Part shown: positions 1-10,767 of the stretch, one piece after another
Layout: every line of letters begins with the position of its first letter
How positions within the stretch are numbered: the stretch's first letter is position 1
Assembly (NCBI GenBank): GCA_016710065.1
Contig: JADJLP010000001.1
Coordinates: forward strand, 744,001-808,000
Origin: Candidatus Ideonella esbjergensis
GTDB taxonomy: Bacteria; Pseudomonadota; Gammaproteobacteria; Burkholderiales; Burkholderiaceae_C
DNA length: 64,000 bases
Reading direction: 5' to 3'
Translations under genes and position numbers: made by a program
Notes under the pieces: model-generated
The model's input: the letters and a program-made list of their open reading frames with translations, nothing else
The model's database searches: none
Told to the model about the DNA's origin: nothing

Positions 1-708
1 GAAGGCCTTGGCGGTGTTGATGGCGTCCTGGCCCTGCATGGCATCGACCACGAACAGCGTTTCCACCGGGTTCAGCACCGCGTGCAACTCGCGGATCTCG
101 GCCATCAGCGCTTCGTCGATGGCCAAGCGGCCAGCGGTGTCCACCAGCAGCACGTCGAAGTAGTGCTTCTTGGCCCAGTCGAGGGCGGCCAGCGCGATGT
201 CGCGCGGCTGCTGGTTGGGCTCACTGGGGAACCATTCGGCGCCGGCTTGTCGGGTCACCGTCTTCAACTGTTCGATGGCGGCCGGGCGGTAGACGTCGGC
301 CGAAACGGTGAGCACCTTCTTCTTGCGCTTTTCGATCAGGTGCTTGGCCAGCTTGGCGGTGGTGGTGGTCTTGCCCGCGCCCTGCAGGCCGGCCATCAGG
401 ATCACGGCCGGCGGCTGCGCGGCCAGGTTGATGTCGGCCACGCCCTCGCCCATGGTGGCGGCGAGCTCCTTGTGCACCACGCTCACCAGCACCTGGCCCG
501 GGTTGAGCGAGCCCACCACCTCCTGGCCCAGGGCTTTTTCCTTCACGCGGGCGATGAAATCGCGCACCACGGGCAGGGCCACGTCGGCTTCCAGCAGGGC
601 CATGCGCACCTCGCGCAGCATGTCCTGCACGTTGGCTTCGGTGATGCGGGCCTGGCCGCGCATGGTCTTGACCAGGCGTGACAGTCGGTCGGTGAGGGTG
701 GTGGCCAT
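1..708 (-). CDS. ffh: Signal recognition particle protein Ffh (5' part, runs off the window)
   Basis: GTPase of the signal recognition particle, which binds 4.5S RNA and signal sequences of nascent inner-membrane proteins and docks with FtsY. About 236 N-terminal residues are present, starting MATTLTDRLSRLVKTMRGQA at the ATG read from 708. The helical N domain is followed by the NG GTPase core: P-loop GLQGAGKTTTTAK, the DVYRPAAIEQLKT insertion-box segment, DTAGR (G3) and DAMQGQDA. The gene is open at position 1, so the methionine-rich M domain lies outside. The divergent neighbour is a CcsA/YpjD-like gene, the same pairing known beside ffh in many proteobacteria. Identification is secure. Confidence 0.97.
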   Translation of the reverse strand, partial: MATTLTDRLSRLVKTMRGQARITEANVQDMLREVRMALLEADVALPVVRDFIARVKEKALGQEVVGSLNPGQVLVSVVHKELAATMGEGVADINLAAQPPAVILMAGLQGAGKTTTTAKLAKHLIEKRKKKVLTVSADVYRPAAIEQLKTVTRQAGAEWFPSEPNQQPRDIALAALDWAKKHYFDVLLVDTAGRLAIDEALMAEIRELHAVLNPVETLFVVDAMQGQDAINTAKAF

Positions 709-800
709 TGGGGGGCGCTCCTTGGCGCGTCGCCGCTTGTTGGGGTACAGGCTTGCGATCTGAGAGGGGGGCGACGGGTTGCCGCCGGTAAACTGTGGCC

Positions 801-1601
801 ATGATTTTATCTGCCGCTCCCGAAACGCTGTTTGCGTTGCTGGCCATTGCGGGCTATCTGCTGGCTTGCGCGCCTGCCGCACCCGAGTGGCGCTGGCCGG
901 TGCAGGTGCTCACCGGGGCCTGGGGTCTGCACGCCCTGGTCATCACCGCCAGCGTGGGCATCGCAGCGGGCTCGGGTGAGGGGCTGCGGCTGGGTTTCTC
1001 GCCGGTGCTCTCGTTCACCGTCTGGCTTGTGTTGCTGGTGTATGGCATCGAGAGCCGCTTCGTGCCGGTGACCAGCGTGCGCCGCGTGATGGCCTTGTGC
1101 GGCGCTGCCGCCGTGCTGTTGGCCTGGGCCTACCCGGGCGAGGTGCGGGCCGTGGCGCAATCGCGCTGGGCGCCGCTGCACTGGGTGCTGGGGCTCACCT
1201 CCTACGGCCTGTTTGGTGCGGCCGTGCTGCACGCGCTGATGTTGGACGCCGCCGACCAGCGCATGCGCACCAAGAAGACCGGTCCACCCACCGCGCTGGG
1301 CATGCCGCTGCTGAAGCTGGAGCGCATGACCTACCGGTTCGTGGAGGCCGGCTTTGTGGTGCTCACGCTGGCCTTGCTGATCGGCCTGGCCGAGCCCCAT
1401 TGGCGCTGGGCCGACCGCAAGACGGTGCTCTCGCTGCTGGGCTGGGGCACGTTCGCGGCCTTGATCGTGGGCCGGCAGTGGCGCGGCTGGCGCGGCCGGC
1501 AGGCCACGCGCTGGTTGTATGCCGGGGCCTTGTTGCTGCTGCTGGCCTATGTGGGCTCGCGCTTCGTCACCGAGGTGGTGTTGCAGCGCTCGGGTGCCTG
1601 A
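801..1601 (+). CDS. CcsA/YpjD-family inner-membrane protein (cytochrome c assembly-like)
   Basis: Polytopic membrane protein of about 266 residues with roughly eight hydrophobic segments, from LFALLAIAGYLLACA to LYAGALLLLLAYVG. A conserved-looking central stretch HWVLGLTSYGLFGAAVLHAL carries two histidines in membrane helices, as in the CcsA/ResC haem-handling family and its YpjD (CorE) branch. The start is ambiguous: ATG at 801 is preceded two codons earlier by an in-frame GTG at 795. It is divergent from ffh and sits 6 bp before the PP0621 gene, the usual order around ffh. A role in haem delivery or cytochrome maturation is family inference; the YpjD branch has no firmly established reaction. 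Confidence 0.85.
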   Translation: MILSAAPETLFALLAIAGYLLACAPAAPEWRWPVQVLTGAWGLHALVITASVGIAAGSGEGLRLGFSPVLSFTVWLVLLVYGIESRFVPVTSVRRVMALCGAAAVLLAWAYPGEVRAVAQSRWAPLHWVLGLTSYGLFGAAVLHALMLDAADQRMRTKKTGPPTALGMPLLKLERMTYRFVEAGFVVLTLALLIGLAEPHWRWADRKTVLSLLGWGTFAALIVGRQWRGWRGRQATRWLYAGALLLLLAYVGSRFVTEVVLQRSGA

Positions 1602-1607
1602 GAGGCC

Positions 1608-1865
1608 ATGCTCAAGCTCTTGCTCGTCCTGGCCGTGCTGGTGTTTGGCCTGATGCTGTGGTTTGGCAAGGGCCGCCAGCGCAGCAAACCTACGCCGCCA
1701 CCGCGCCATCCGCCGCCCACGCCGGCTGCGCCGCAAGCCATGCTGAGTTGCGTGCGCTGTGGCGTGCACCTGCCGCAGTCGGAGGCTTTTCTGGATGACA
1801 GCGGCCGGGCTTTCTGCGGGGCCGAGCATCGACGCCTGGGCCCCCGCAGCGGGTCGGCACCGTGA
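1608..1865 (+). CDS. PP0621 family small membrane-anchored zinc-ribbon-like protein
   Basis: Eighty-five residues: an N-terminal membrane segment (LLLVLAVLVFGLMLWFG), a proline-rich linker, and a C-terminal mini-domain with CVRCGVHLP and a later cysteine in RAFCGAEHRR, so a C-x2-C plus C/H pattern that could bind zinc. It matches the PP0621 family found between ccsA-like genes and pilS in Burkholderiales. The stop codon overlaps the GTG start of pilS (GTGA), indicating translational coupling. The function is unknown; conserved linkage suggests a link to PilS or membrane signalling but nothing in the sequence proves it. Confidence 0.82.
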   Translation: MLKLLLVLAVLVFGLMLWFGKGRQRSKPTPPPRHPPPTPAAPQAMLSCVRCGVHLPQSEAFLDDSGRAFCGAEHRRLGPRSGSAP

Positions 1866-3724
1866 AGGGCCGGCCAGCCGGCGCGGATCTGCAGCGTGAC
1901 GACTCGCGCCTGGGCGCCTTGGGCCTGGGCGAGGACACGCGGTTGGACATGCTGGCCGATGCCTTGTCCGGCTTTGAAGCCACCGGCTTCGGTCGTGGTT
2001 TGGGCGGTGGCGATGACGCTGCCAGTGTGCTGCGTGGCGTGAACCGCAGCACGGCTGCCGACGCTGGCGCCCGCCGCCGGGTGTTTCGCACCTATGTGGC
2101 GGCACGGGTGGCCTTGGCCGCCGCCTTGGTGGGTGTGCAGGCCGTGGCTGTCTGGGCGGCGGGGCGCCCCTTGGGGGTGATGCTGCTGCTGTGTCTGGCC
2201 TATGGGGTGGAGGCCGTGCTGGCTTGGGCCTGGGCCTTGCGCGAGCAACGCGAATTCGAGCCCTCCGGCGTGACCCGTGCGCTGTGGTGGATCACGGTGG
2301 GGGCCGATCTGCTGGCCTTTGGCACCATGCACTGGGTGGACACCGTCGGCAGCCTGAACCATGCGGCGCTGCTGGTCTTGCCGGTGCTGATGGCGGGTGT
2401 GCTGAACTTGCGGCGCAATGCCTTGGCCACCGCTGCGGCCGTGACCCTGATGCTGTTGGGCACGGCTTGGCAGCGTGCCGTGTTGACCGGCGATTTCGCG
2501 GGCCAGTTGTCGCAGGCCGGGCTGGCCGGCATCGGTCTGTTCGTGATCGTGGTGGTGACCGGCGAGATGGCGGCCCGCCTGGCGCGGCAAGAGCGCAGCG
2601 CCCGCAACAACCTGGCCCTGGCCTTGCAGCAGGCCGAGCTGAACCGGCTGGTCATCGACGAGATGGGTGACGGTGTGCTGGTGGTGGACAAGCTGGGCGG
2701 CGTGCGTGCTGCCAATCCCGCCGCCCGCGCATTGCTGGCCGAAGCCGACCGCTGCCCGCTGGCGCCGTTCTCGCTGCGCGAGCAAGCCGGCTGGCGGCCC
2801 TTGCTGGAGGCCATCGAGGCGGCCTACCAGGTGGCGAGCTGGCCCGCCGATGGCATGGACTTGAGCGTGGCCTTTGCGGGCGAGGCGCCACGCTCCGTGC
2901 GCTTGCGCGCGCGCTTCACACGGCGCGCCAAGCTGGCCGATGCCCAGGCCGGACGCAACGAGATGCTGGCCGTGCTGTTTGTGGAGGAGTTGCGCAACGT
3001 GCTGGCGCGGCAGCGCCAGGAGCGGCTGGTGGCCATGGGCCGCATCTCGGCCGGTGTGGCGCATGAGATCCGCAATCCGCTGGCCGCGATCTCGCAGGCC
3101 AATGCACTGCTGCAGGAGGACGCGCTGCGGCCCGACCAGCAGCGCCTGGTGCGCATCGTGGCCGACAACGTGGAGCGCCTCAAGCGCATCGTGGACGACG
3201 TGATGGAGGCTGCGCCGGGCAGCAGTGCGCCCTCGCGCACGCTGGACGCGTGCGCAGAAGTGGCGGCCATTTGCAGCGAATGGGCGCGCACCGTGGGCCT
3301 GACGCTGGGCAGCGAAAGCCGCTTGCGCGTGCTGCTGCCTTCAGCGGCGGTGGGCGTGGCTTTTGACCCCGACCACTTGCGCCGTGTGCTGATCAACCTG
3401 CTGGAGAACGGCCTGCGCCATGCGTCCAACGGATCTGGTGCGGTGCTGCTGACTTTGGAGGCACTGGATGCCCCGCTGGTGCGCCTGACCGTGGCCAGCG
3501 ATGGCCCGCCCATCGAGAACGAGGTGGAGGCGCATTTGTTCGAGCCCTTTCACAGCACACGCAGCCGTGGCACCGGGCTGGGCCTGTATATTTGCCGCGA
3601 GCTGTGCGTGCGCCACGGCGCCAGCATCGACTACCTGCGCCGCATGGGCGAGCGCCACGCCAATGTCTTTCAAGTGGTGATGCGCAGAGAATCCATGGAC
3701 ACCCCTGGCCGCTTGCACCTATGA
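1862..3724 (+). CDS. pilS: PilS-type membrane sensor histidine kinase
   Basis: Sensor kinase of 620 residues that pairs with PilR to control type IV pilin transcription through sigma-54. Residues about 75-240 are hydrophobic and form the multi-pass PilS sensor region (for example LAAALVGVQAVAVWAA and LAGIGLFVIVVVTGEMAARL). A PAS-like segment follows (NRLVIDEMGDGVLVVD), then the dimerisation/phosphoacceptor box VAHEIRNPLAAIS with His401, and an HATPase domain with NLLENGLRHA (N box) and GTGLGLYICRELC (G box). The GTG start at 1862 overlaps the upstream stop and the end overlaps the pilR ATG (ATGA at 3721-3724). The name follows architecture plus the adjacent PilR. Confidence 0.9.
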   Translation: MKGRPAGADLQRDDSRLGALGLGEDTRLDMLADALSGFEATGFGRGLGGGDDAASVLRGVNRSTAADAGARRRVFRTYVAARVALAAALVGVQAVAVWAAGRPLGVMLLLCLAYGVEAVLAWAWALREQREFEPSGVTRALWWITVGADLLAFGTMHWVDTVGSLNHAALLVLPVLMAGVLNLRRNALATAAAVTLMLLGTAWQRAVLTGDFAGQLSQAGLAGIGLFVIVVVTGEMAARLARQERSARNNLALALQQAELNRLVIDEMGDGVLVVDKLGGVRAANPAARALLAEADRCPLAPFSLREQAGWRPLLEAIEAAYQVASWPADGMDLSVAFAGEAPRSVRLRARFTRRAKLADAQAGRNEMLAVLFVEELRNVLARQRQERLVAMGRISAGVAHEIRNPLAAISQANALLQEDALRPDQQRLVRIVADNVERLKRIVDDVMEAAPGSSAPSRTLDACAEVAAICSEWARTVGLTLGSESRLRVLLPSAAVGVAFDPDHLRRVLINLLENGLRHASNGSGAVLLTLEALDAPLVRLTVASDGPPIENEVEAHLFEPFHSTRSRGTGLGLYICRELCVRHGASIDYLRRMGERHANVFQVVMRRESMDTPGRLHL

Positions 3725-5199
3725 CCGACCCCCAATCCTCCGCGCGCGTGCTGGTTGTGGACGATGAGCCCGACCTGCTCACTCTGTACGAGCTGGCGTT
3801 GCTGCGCGAAGGCCATGAGGTGGAGACCGCCGACTGCGTGAGCACCGCCTGGCAGATGCTGCAGGACAAGACCTACCGCCTTGTCATCACCGACATGCGC
3901 ATGCCCGATGGCACCGGCATGGACCTGATGCACCGCTTGCAACAGGCCAACCGGGCCGAGAAGGTGATCGTGGTGACTGCCTACGGCTCGGCCGAGAACG
4001 CGGTGGAGGCACTCAAGGCCGGCGCCTTTGATTACCTCACCAAACCTGTGGACCTGCGCCAGTTTCGCGCCGTGGTGGCCTCGGCCATGGGCCGGCAGGC
4101 GGCGCCAGGCCTTGCAACGGCTGCGGCCATGGCCGGCGGTCAGGACAGCGCAGGCCCCTTGCACCGGCTGGTGGGCCGCTCGGCAGCCATGGCCCAGGTG
4201 CGCGAACTGATCGAGAAGGTGGCGCGCAGCATGGCGCCGGTGCTGGTGCATGGCGAGTCGGGTACCGGCAAGGAGTTGGTGGCGCGCGGCATCCACGACG
4301 TGAGCGCGCGTGCCGGCCAGCCCTTTGTGGCGGTGAACTGCGGTGCCATCCCCGAGAACCTGCTGGAGGCCGAGTTCTTCGGTTACCGCAAGGGCGCCTT
4401 CACCGGCGCAGCGGAAGACCGCGAGGGCTTCTTCCAGGCCGCCAACGGCGGCACCCTGTTCCTCGACGAAATCGGTGACCTGCCGCTGGCCATGCAATCG
4501 AAGCTGCTGCGCGTCATCCAGGAGCGTGCCGTGCGGCCGGTGGGTGCGGTGGCCGAGGTGCCGCTGAACGTGCGCATCGTCAGCGCCAGCCACAAGGATT
4601 TGTCGGCCGAGGTGGAGGCCGGGCGCTTCCGCCAGGACTTGTTCTACCGGCTCAACGTGATCCGCATCACCGTGCCGCCGCTGCGCGAGCGCATGCAAGA
4701 CCTGGACCCCATCTGCAATGCCTTGCTGACGCGCATTGCCCGCGAGGCCGGGGTGTCGCCCACACCCGCGCTGGCCATGGACGCGCGCGATCGGCTCACG
4801 CGCTACGGTTTTCCTGGCAATGTGCGCGAGCTGGAAAATTTACTGCACCGCGCCGTGGCCATGTCGGCGGGCGACCTGATCGTCGAGCACGACCTTGGCC
4901 TGCCCGATGCCGCGCTGACGGCCGCCACGCAAGAATCCGAGCGTGGCGGGTTCGATGTCTTGCCCACCCTGGCGTCTGCGGGTGATGTGCCGCTGCCCAC
5001 CGATCTGGCGGCCCATTTGGATGACGTGGAGCGCGACATCCTGGTTCGTGCGCTCGAAGTCCACGGCTACAACCGCACGGCGGCTGGCGCCAGCATGGGC
5101 CTGTCGTTGCGGCAAATCCGGTACCGCATGGCCAGGCTGGGCATCACCGAGGGCGGGTCGTCGGCGTCTGGCCTTGTCGACGACGCATCTGCGTCCTGA
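3721..5199 (+). CDS. pilR: PilR-type sigma-54-dependent response regulator
   Basis: NtrC-class activator of 492 residues. The receiver domain starts VLVVDDEPDLL with phosphoacceptor Asp58 (LVITDMRMP) and the KP lysine in YLTKPVD. The AAA+ domain has Walker A GESGTGKEL at about residue 178, the sigma-54 contact loop GAFTGA at 225-230 and Walker B GGTLFLDEIGDL. The Fis-type helix-turn-helix lies at the C-terminus (GYNRTAAGASMGLSLRQIRY). I chose ATG 3721 because it forms the ATGA overlap with pilS and puts the receiver domain at the N-terminus; the open frame runs upstream to 3592 only inside pilS. It presumably activates pilA, which is not in this window. Confidence 0.94.
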   Translation: MTDPQSSARVLVVDDEPDLLTLYELALLREGHEVETADCVSTAWQMLQDKTYRLVITDMRMPDGTGMDLMHRLQQANRAEKVIVVTAYGSAENAVEALKAGAFDYLTKPVDLRQFRAVVASAMGRQAAPGLATAAAMAGGQDSAGPLHRLVGRSAAMAQVRELIEKVARSMAPVLVHGESGTGKELVARGIHDVSARAGQPFVAVNCGAIPENLLEAEFFGYRKGAFTGAAEDREGFFQAANGGTLFLDEIGDLPLAMQSKLLRVIQERAVRPVGAVAEVPLNVRIVSASHKDLSAEVEAGRFRQDLFYRLNVIRITVPPLRERMQDLDPICNALLTRIAREAGVSPTPALAMDARDRLTRYGFPGNVRELENLLHRAVAMSAGDLIVEHDLGLPDAALTAATQESERGGFDVLPTLASAGDVPLPTDLAAHLDDVERDILVRALEVHGYNRTAAGASMGLSLRQIRYRMARLGITEGGSSASGLVDDASAS

Positions 5200-5210
5200 G
5201 CGGCCTGCCC

Positions 5211-5804
5211 ATGCCTGCGCACGCGAGCACAGCTTGGCGCCAGGGCTGGTGGCGGGGTGCGGCGCATCGGCCTTCACCCAATTTCGGGCCGCGCCCCAAG
5301 GGCACGGCGGTGAGCCTGGCCGTGCTGCATTCCATCAGCCTGCCGCCTGGGGTTTACGGTGGTGATGCCATCGAGCGCTTGTTCACCAACCGGCTCGATT
5401 GGGAAGCCCATCCCTACTTCCAGGCCATACGCGGGCTCGAAGTGTCGTCGCACTTTCTGGTCCGGCGCGATGGTGTTGTGCAGCAGTTCGTCTCTTGCGA
5501 CGACCGCGCCTGGCACGCCGGGCGTTCGTCTTGGCAGGGGCGCGAGAACTGCAACGACTGGTCGGTGGGCATTGAGCTCGAGGGCCTGGAGGGCGATAGC
5601 TTCGAATTCGCGCAGTACCAGGCCTTGGGACCACTGCTGCAGGCGCTGCACCTGCGGTATCCGATTGCGCAACTGGTGGGGCATGAGCAAATCGCGCCAG
5701 GCCGCAAGTGCGACCCTGGGCCTGGCTTTGATTGGCAGGCGCTGGGGCACATGTTGAAGGTGCTGGCCCTGCCCATCGCGTTGCCCGCTCATCCGTCGCT
5801 CTGA
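5211..5804 (+). CDS. ampD: 1,6-anhydro-N-acetylmuramyl-L-alanine amidase AmpD
   Basis: Cytoplasmic zinc amidase of murein recycling that removes the stem peptide from 1,6-anhydroMurNAc; its loss derepresses AmpC beta-lactamase in bacteria that have AmpR. The 197 residues contain the family marks VLHSISLPPGVYGG (first zinc His), SSHFLVRRDGVVQQFVSCDDRAWHAG and GHEQIAPGRKCDPGPGFDW, which supplies the second His and the Asp. There is no signal peptide, fitting AmpD rather than a periplasmic amidase. It follows pilR by 11 bp and is probably co-transcribed; the pilR-ampD order is common in this group. Confidence 0.93.
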   Translation: MPAHASTAWRQGWWRGAAHRPSPNFGPRPKGTAVSLAVLHSISLPPGVYGGDAIERLFTNRLDWEAHPYFQAIRGLEVSSHFLVRRDGVVQQFVSCDDRAWHAGRSSWQGRENCNDWSVGIELEGLEGDSFEFAQYQALGPLLQALHLRYPIAQLVGHEQIAPGRKCDPGPGFDWQALGHMLKVLALPIALPAHPSL

Positions 5805-5907
5805 GCGTCCCGTCGGCAGCTTGAGTGGCGCTGCGCTGCAGACCCGCAGACTCGGGGAAACCCGCGCGGGTGTGCGCTAAATCACACCTTCCGCAAGACG
5901 GTGTTCA

Positions 5908-5923
5908 ACACTACAGGTAGTGC
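5908..5923 (+). promoter_or_regulatory. NrdR box 1 (upstream)
   Basis: ACACTACAGGTAGTGC closely matches the palindromic NrdR box consensus acaCTATATATAGtgt, with perfect CACTA/TAGTG half-sites. It ends one base before the -35 of the nrdA promoter. Its start lies 31 bp from the start of box 2, the roughly three-helical-turn spacing known for paired NrdR boxes. Confidence 0.85.
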
Positions 5924-5952
5924 TTGAACGGCCGTCAGGCCCCAGATATAGT
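5924..5952 (+). promoter_or_regulatory. sigma-70 promoter of nrdA
   Basis: TTGAAC at 5924-5929 and TATAGT at 5947-5952 are separated by 17 bp, a near-consensus housekeeping promoter. Transcription would start near 5960, giving a leader of about 280 nt. The -10 element lies inside the downstream NrdR box, and the upstream box ends immediately before the -35, so NrdR binding would occlude RNA polymerase. Confidence 0.8.
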
Positions 5953-5954
5953 GT
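5939..5954 (+). promoter_or_regulatory. NrdR box 2 (overlaps the -10)
   Basis: GCCCCAGATATAGTGT has an intact right half (ATATAGTGT) of the NrdR box and a weaker left half. It covers the TATAGT -10 of nrdA. Being 31 bp from box 1 strongly supports a functional pair. NrdR is the ATP/dATP-sensing repressor of ribonucleotide reductase genes; its own gene is not in this window. Confidence 0.8.
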
Positions 5955-6227
5955 GTTGTTCGTGCTAACCTCGCGCCTCGCCATTCAGCCCATGACCCCA
6001 CGTGTCGGCCCGCCGCATCTGCACCACTCGCTTCGACGAGTGTCCAGGCAGACCCGCTGCAGAGCAGCACCTCGCGGTGACGGGTTGGTGCCATTGCGAC
6101 GACGACCGAAGGTCGCTCCGCGCAAGGCGGCGTGACCTCCCATCGTCAGGCCGCGATGGCCTTTCGCCACGACGCCGGTGGCTGACGGCCGCGCTTGACG
6201 AGCCGCACCACGATCACTGATTCCAAT

Positions 6228-6236
6228 AGAGGGGAA
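6228..6236 (+). promoter_or_regulatory. Ribosome-binding site that fixes the nrdA start
   Basis: AGAGGGGAA lies a few bases before the ATG at 6240. The in-frame upstream candidate at 6195 has no comparable site, so this decides the start codon. Confidence 0.75.
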
Positions 6237-6239
6237 CCC

Positions 6240-9149
<2,910 letters not shown>

Positions 9150-9283
9150 GTGCGCTTCATCACATGCAAAGCCTGCGATGAACACCACGCGCTTCAACAC
9201 AACGATGCACGATGTGCTGCGTGATGAAGCCAAGCAGCGATGCAGTACCGCAACATCGCGAGCGCTTTGATGTCAAGAAGTGC

Positions 9284-9312
9284 TTGGTGTTTCAACACAA
9301 CACTCCGATAAT
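9284..9312 (+). promoter_or_regulatory. Probable separate promoter of nrdB
   Basis: In the 186-bp gap between nrdA and nrdB, TTGGTG (9284-9289) and GATAAT (9307-9312) are spaced by 17 bp, about 25 bp before the nrdB ATG. The spacer contains GTGTT-TC-AACAC at 9287-9298, a small inverted repeat that could be an operator. I see no convincing NrdR box here. Confidence 0.55.
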
Positions 9313-9335
9313 TTCACGCCATAGGAAACACGCAC

Positions 9336-10550
9336 ATGCTGGTCTGGGAAGACGACATTCGACACTCGCCGAAATCTGCTCAACGGTCCGCGCCAGAGTC
9401 TCTGGTTGACGCGCGGAATGTGTCCCCGTCACCAATCGCCTACGCAGCATCGTTGATGCGCGCCGCAGTTCCTGCTCCCTCTGTCGATGCCGCGCTCGCC
9501 GCCGCAGCCACCACCGTGGTGGCGCGCAGCTCGCGACGCGTCAACGCGGCCGACAAGCGCATCATCAACGGCCAGACCGATGTGAATCAGCTGGTGCCAT
9601 TCAAGTACAAGTGGGCCTGGGAAAAGTACCTCGCTACCTGCGCCAATCACTGGATGCCGCAAGAAGTGAACATGTCGCGCGACATCGCCACTTGGAAAGA
9701 CCCGAACGGTTTGAGCGAAGACGAGCGTCGCATCATCAAGCGCAACCTCGGCTTCTTCGTCACCGCCGATTCACTGGCCGCCAACAACATCGTGCTGGGC
9801 ACCTACCGCCACATCACGGCCCCCGAGTGCCGCCAGTTCCTGCTGCGCCAGGCGTTTGAAGAAGCCATCCACACCCACGCCTACCAGTACATCGTCGAGT
9901 CGCTGGGCTTGGACGAGAGCGAGATCTTCAATGCCTACCATGAGGTGGGTTCCATCCGCGACAAGGACGAGTTCCTGATCCCGTTCATCGACGCGATCAT
10001 GAACCCTCATTTCGTGACCGGCACGCCCGAGAACGACCAGACGCTGCTCAAGAGCCTGATCGTTTTTGCCTGCTTGATGGAAGGCCTGTTCTTCTACGTC
10101 GGTTTCACGCAGATTCTGGCCATGGGGCGCCAGAACAAGATGACCGGTGCCGCCGAGCAGTACCAGTACATCCTGCGTGACGAATCGATGCACTGCAATT
10201 TCGGCATCGACCTGATCAACCAGATCAAGTTGGAGAACCCGCACCTGTGGACGGCCGAGTTCAAGCTTGAGATTCGCGCTCTGTTCGAAAAGGCAGTGGA
10301 GCTTGAGTACAAGTACGCCGAAGACACCATGCCGCGTGGCGTGCTGGGCATGAACGCGTCGATGTTCAAGGGCTACCTGCGCTACATCGCGAACCGTCGC
10401 GCCACGCAGATTGGTCTGGAGGCGCTGTTCCCGAACGAGGAAAACCCGTTCCCCTGGATGAGCGAGATGATCGACCTGAAGAAGGAACGCAATTTCTTTG
10501 AAACCCGCGTCATCGAGTACCAGTCCGGTGGCGCATTGAGTTGGGATTGA
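9336..10550 (+). CDS. nrdB: Class Ia ribonucleoside-diphosphate reductase, beta subunit
   Basis: Radical-generating R2 subunit, 404 residues. Iron ligands and the tyrosyl radical site follow the class Ia pattern: Asp in VTADSLAAN, Glu and His in EEAIHTHAYQYI (the Tyr four residues after the His is the radical position), Glu in CLMEGLFFY, and Glu/His in RDESMHCNF. Because the radical tyrosine is present this is not the Tyr-less class Ic type. The C-terminal tail that docks into NrdA is present (IEYQSGGALSWD). The first 70 or so residues are a variable extension rich in Ala/Ser, and the reductase core starts near NAADKRIINGQTDVNQL. ATG 9336 follows an AGGAAA site. Confidence 0.96.
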   Translation: MLVWEDDIRHSPKSAQRSAPESLVDARNVSPSPIAYAASLMRAAVPAPSVDAALAAAATTVVARSSRRVNAADKRIINGQTDVNQLVPFKYKWAWEKYLATCANHWMPQEVNMSRDIATWKDPNGLSEDERRIIKRNLGFFVTADSLAANNIVLGTYRHITAPECRQFLLRQAFEEAIHTHAYQYIVESLGLDESEIFNAYHEVGSIRDKDEFLIPFIDAIMNPHFVTGTPENDQTLLKSLIVFACLMEGLFFYVGFTQILAMGRQNKMTGAAEQYQYILRDESMHCNFGIDLINQIKLENPHLWTAEFKLEIRALFEKAVELEYKYAEDTMPRGVLGMNASMFKGYLRYIANRRATQIGLEALFPNEENPFPWMSEMIDLKKERNFFETRVIEYQSGGALSWD

Positions 10551-10767
10551 GTGCGGGCCCAGCCTGCGCAGCAGTCCCTTTGTGAGATCAAGATACTCGG
10601 CTCGCCGAGCGCTGCCATACAAGAAGCAGTGACACGAGCCGGTTCCCCATTCACCGCACCGGGGGAGCCAGCGACCACACCAGTGGCCGCGACAACACCA
10701 CCGGGCGGTGGATTGCCAAGAGGTATCGAGCCACTTGGTGTTTTTCAACTTGATCAAGGAGTTTGAA
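10551..10767. other. nrdB to H1-like gene spacer
   Basis: A 217-bp non-coding gap. It contains a small hairpin CTCGGC-TC-GCCGAG near 10596-10609 with no T-run, and an AAGGAG ribosome-binding site at 10756-10761 for the next gene. I do not see a convincing -35/-10 pair. Confidence 0.4.

Larger units (their letters stand above)
5805..6239 (+). other. ampD-nrdA intergenic region: promoter, NrdR boxes and long nrdA leader
   Basis: This 435-bp stretch has no convincing gene. Its first part is relatively AT-rich and holds the nrdA promoter and two NrdR boxes (listed separately). The remaining roughly 280 bp lie between the -10 element and the nrdA ATG and would form a long 5' leader. The leader contains a small perfect hairpin (CACTCG at 6025-6030 with CGAGTG at 6037-6042). 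Short open frames in the leader have no recognisable product. Confidence 0.6.

Noticed and set aside
5955..6239. A cobalamin riboswitch in the nrdA leader
   Set aside because: The reductase is class Ia with a tyrosyl radical, so a B12 switch is not expected, and I could not see a B12-box motif.
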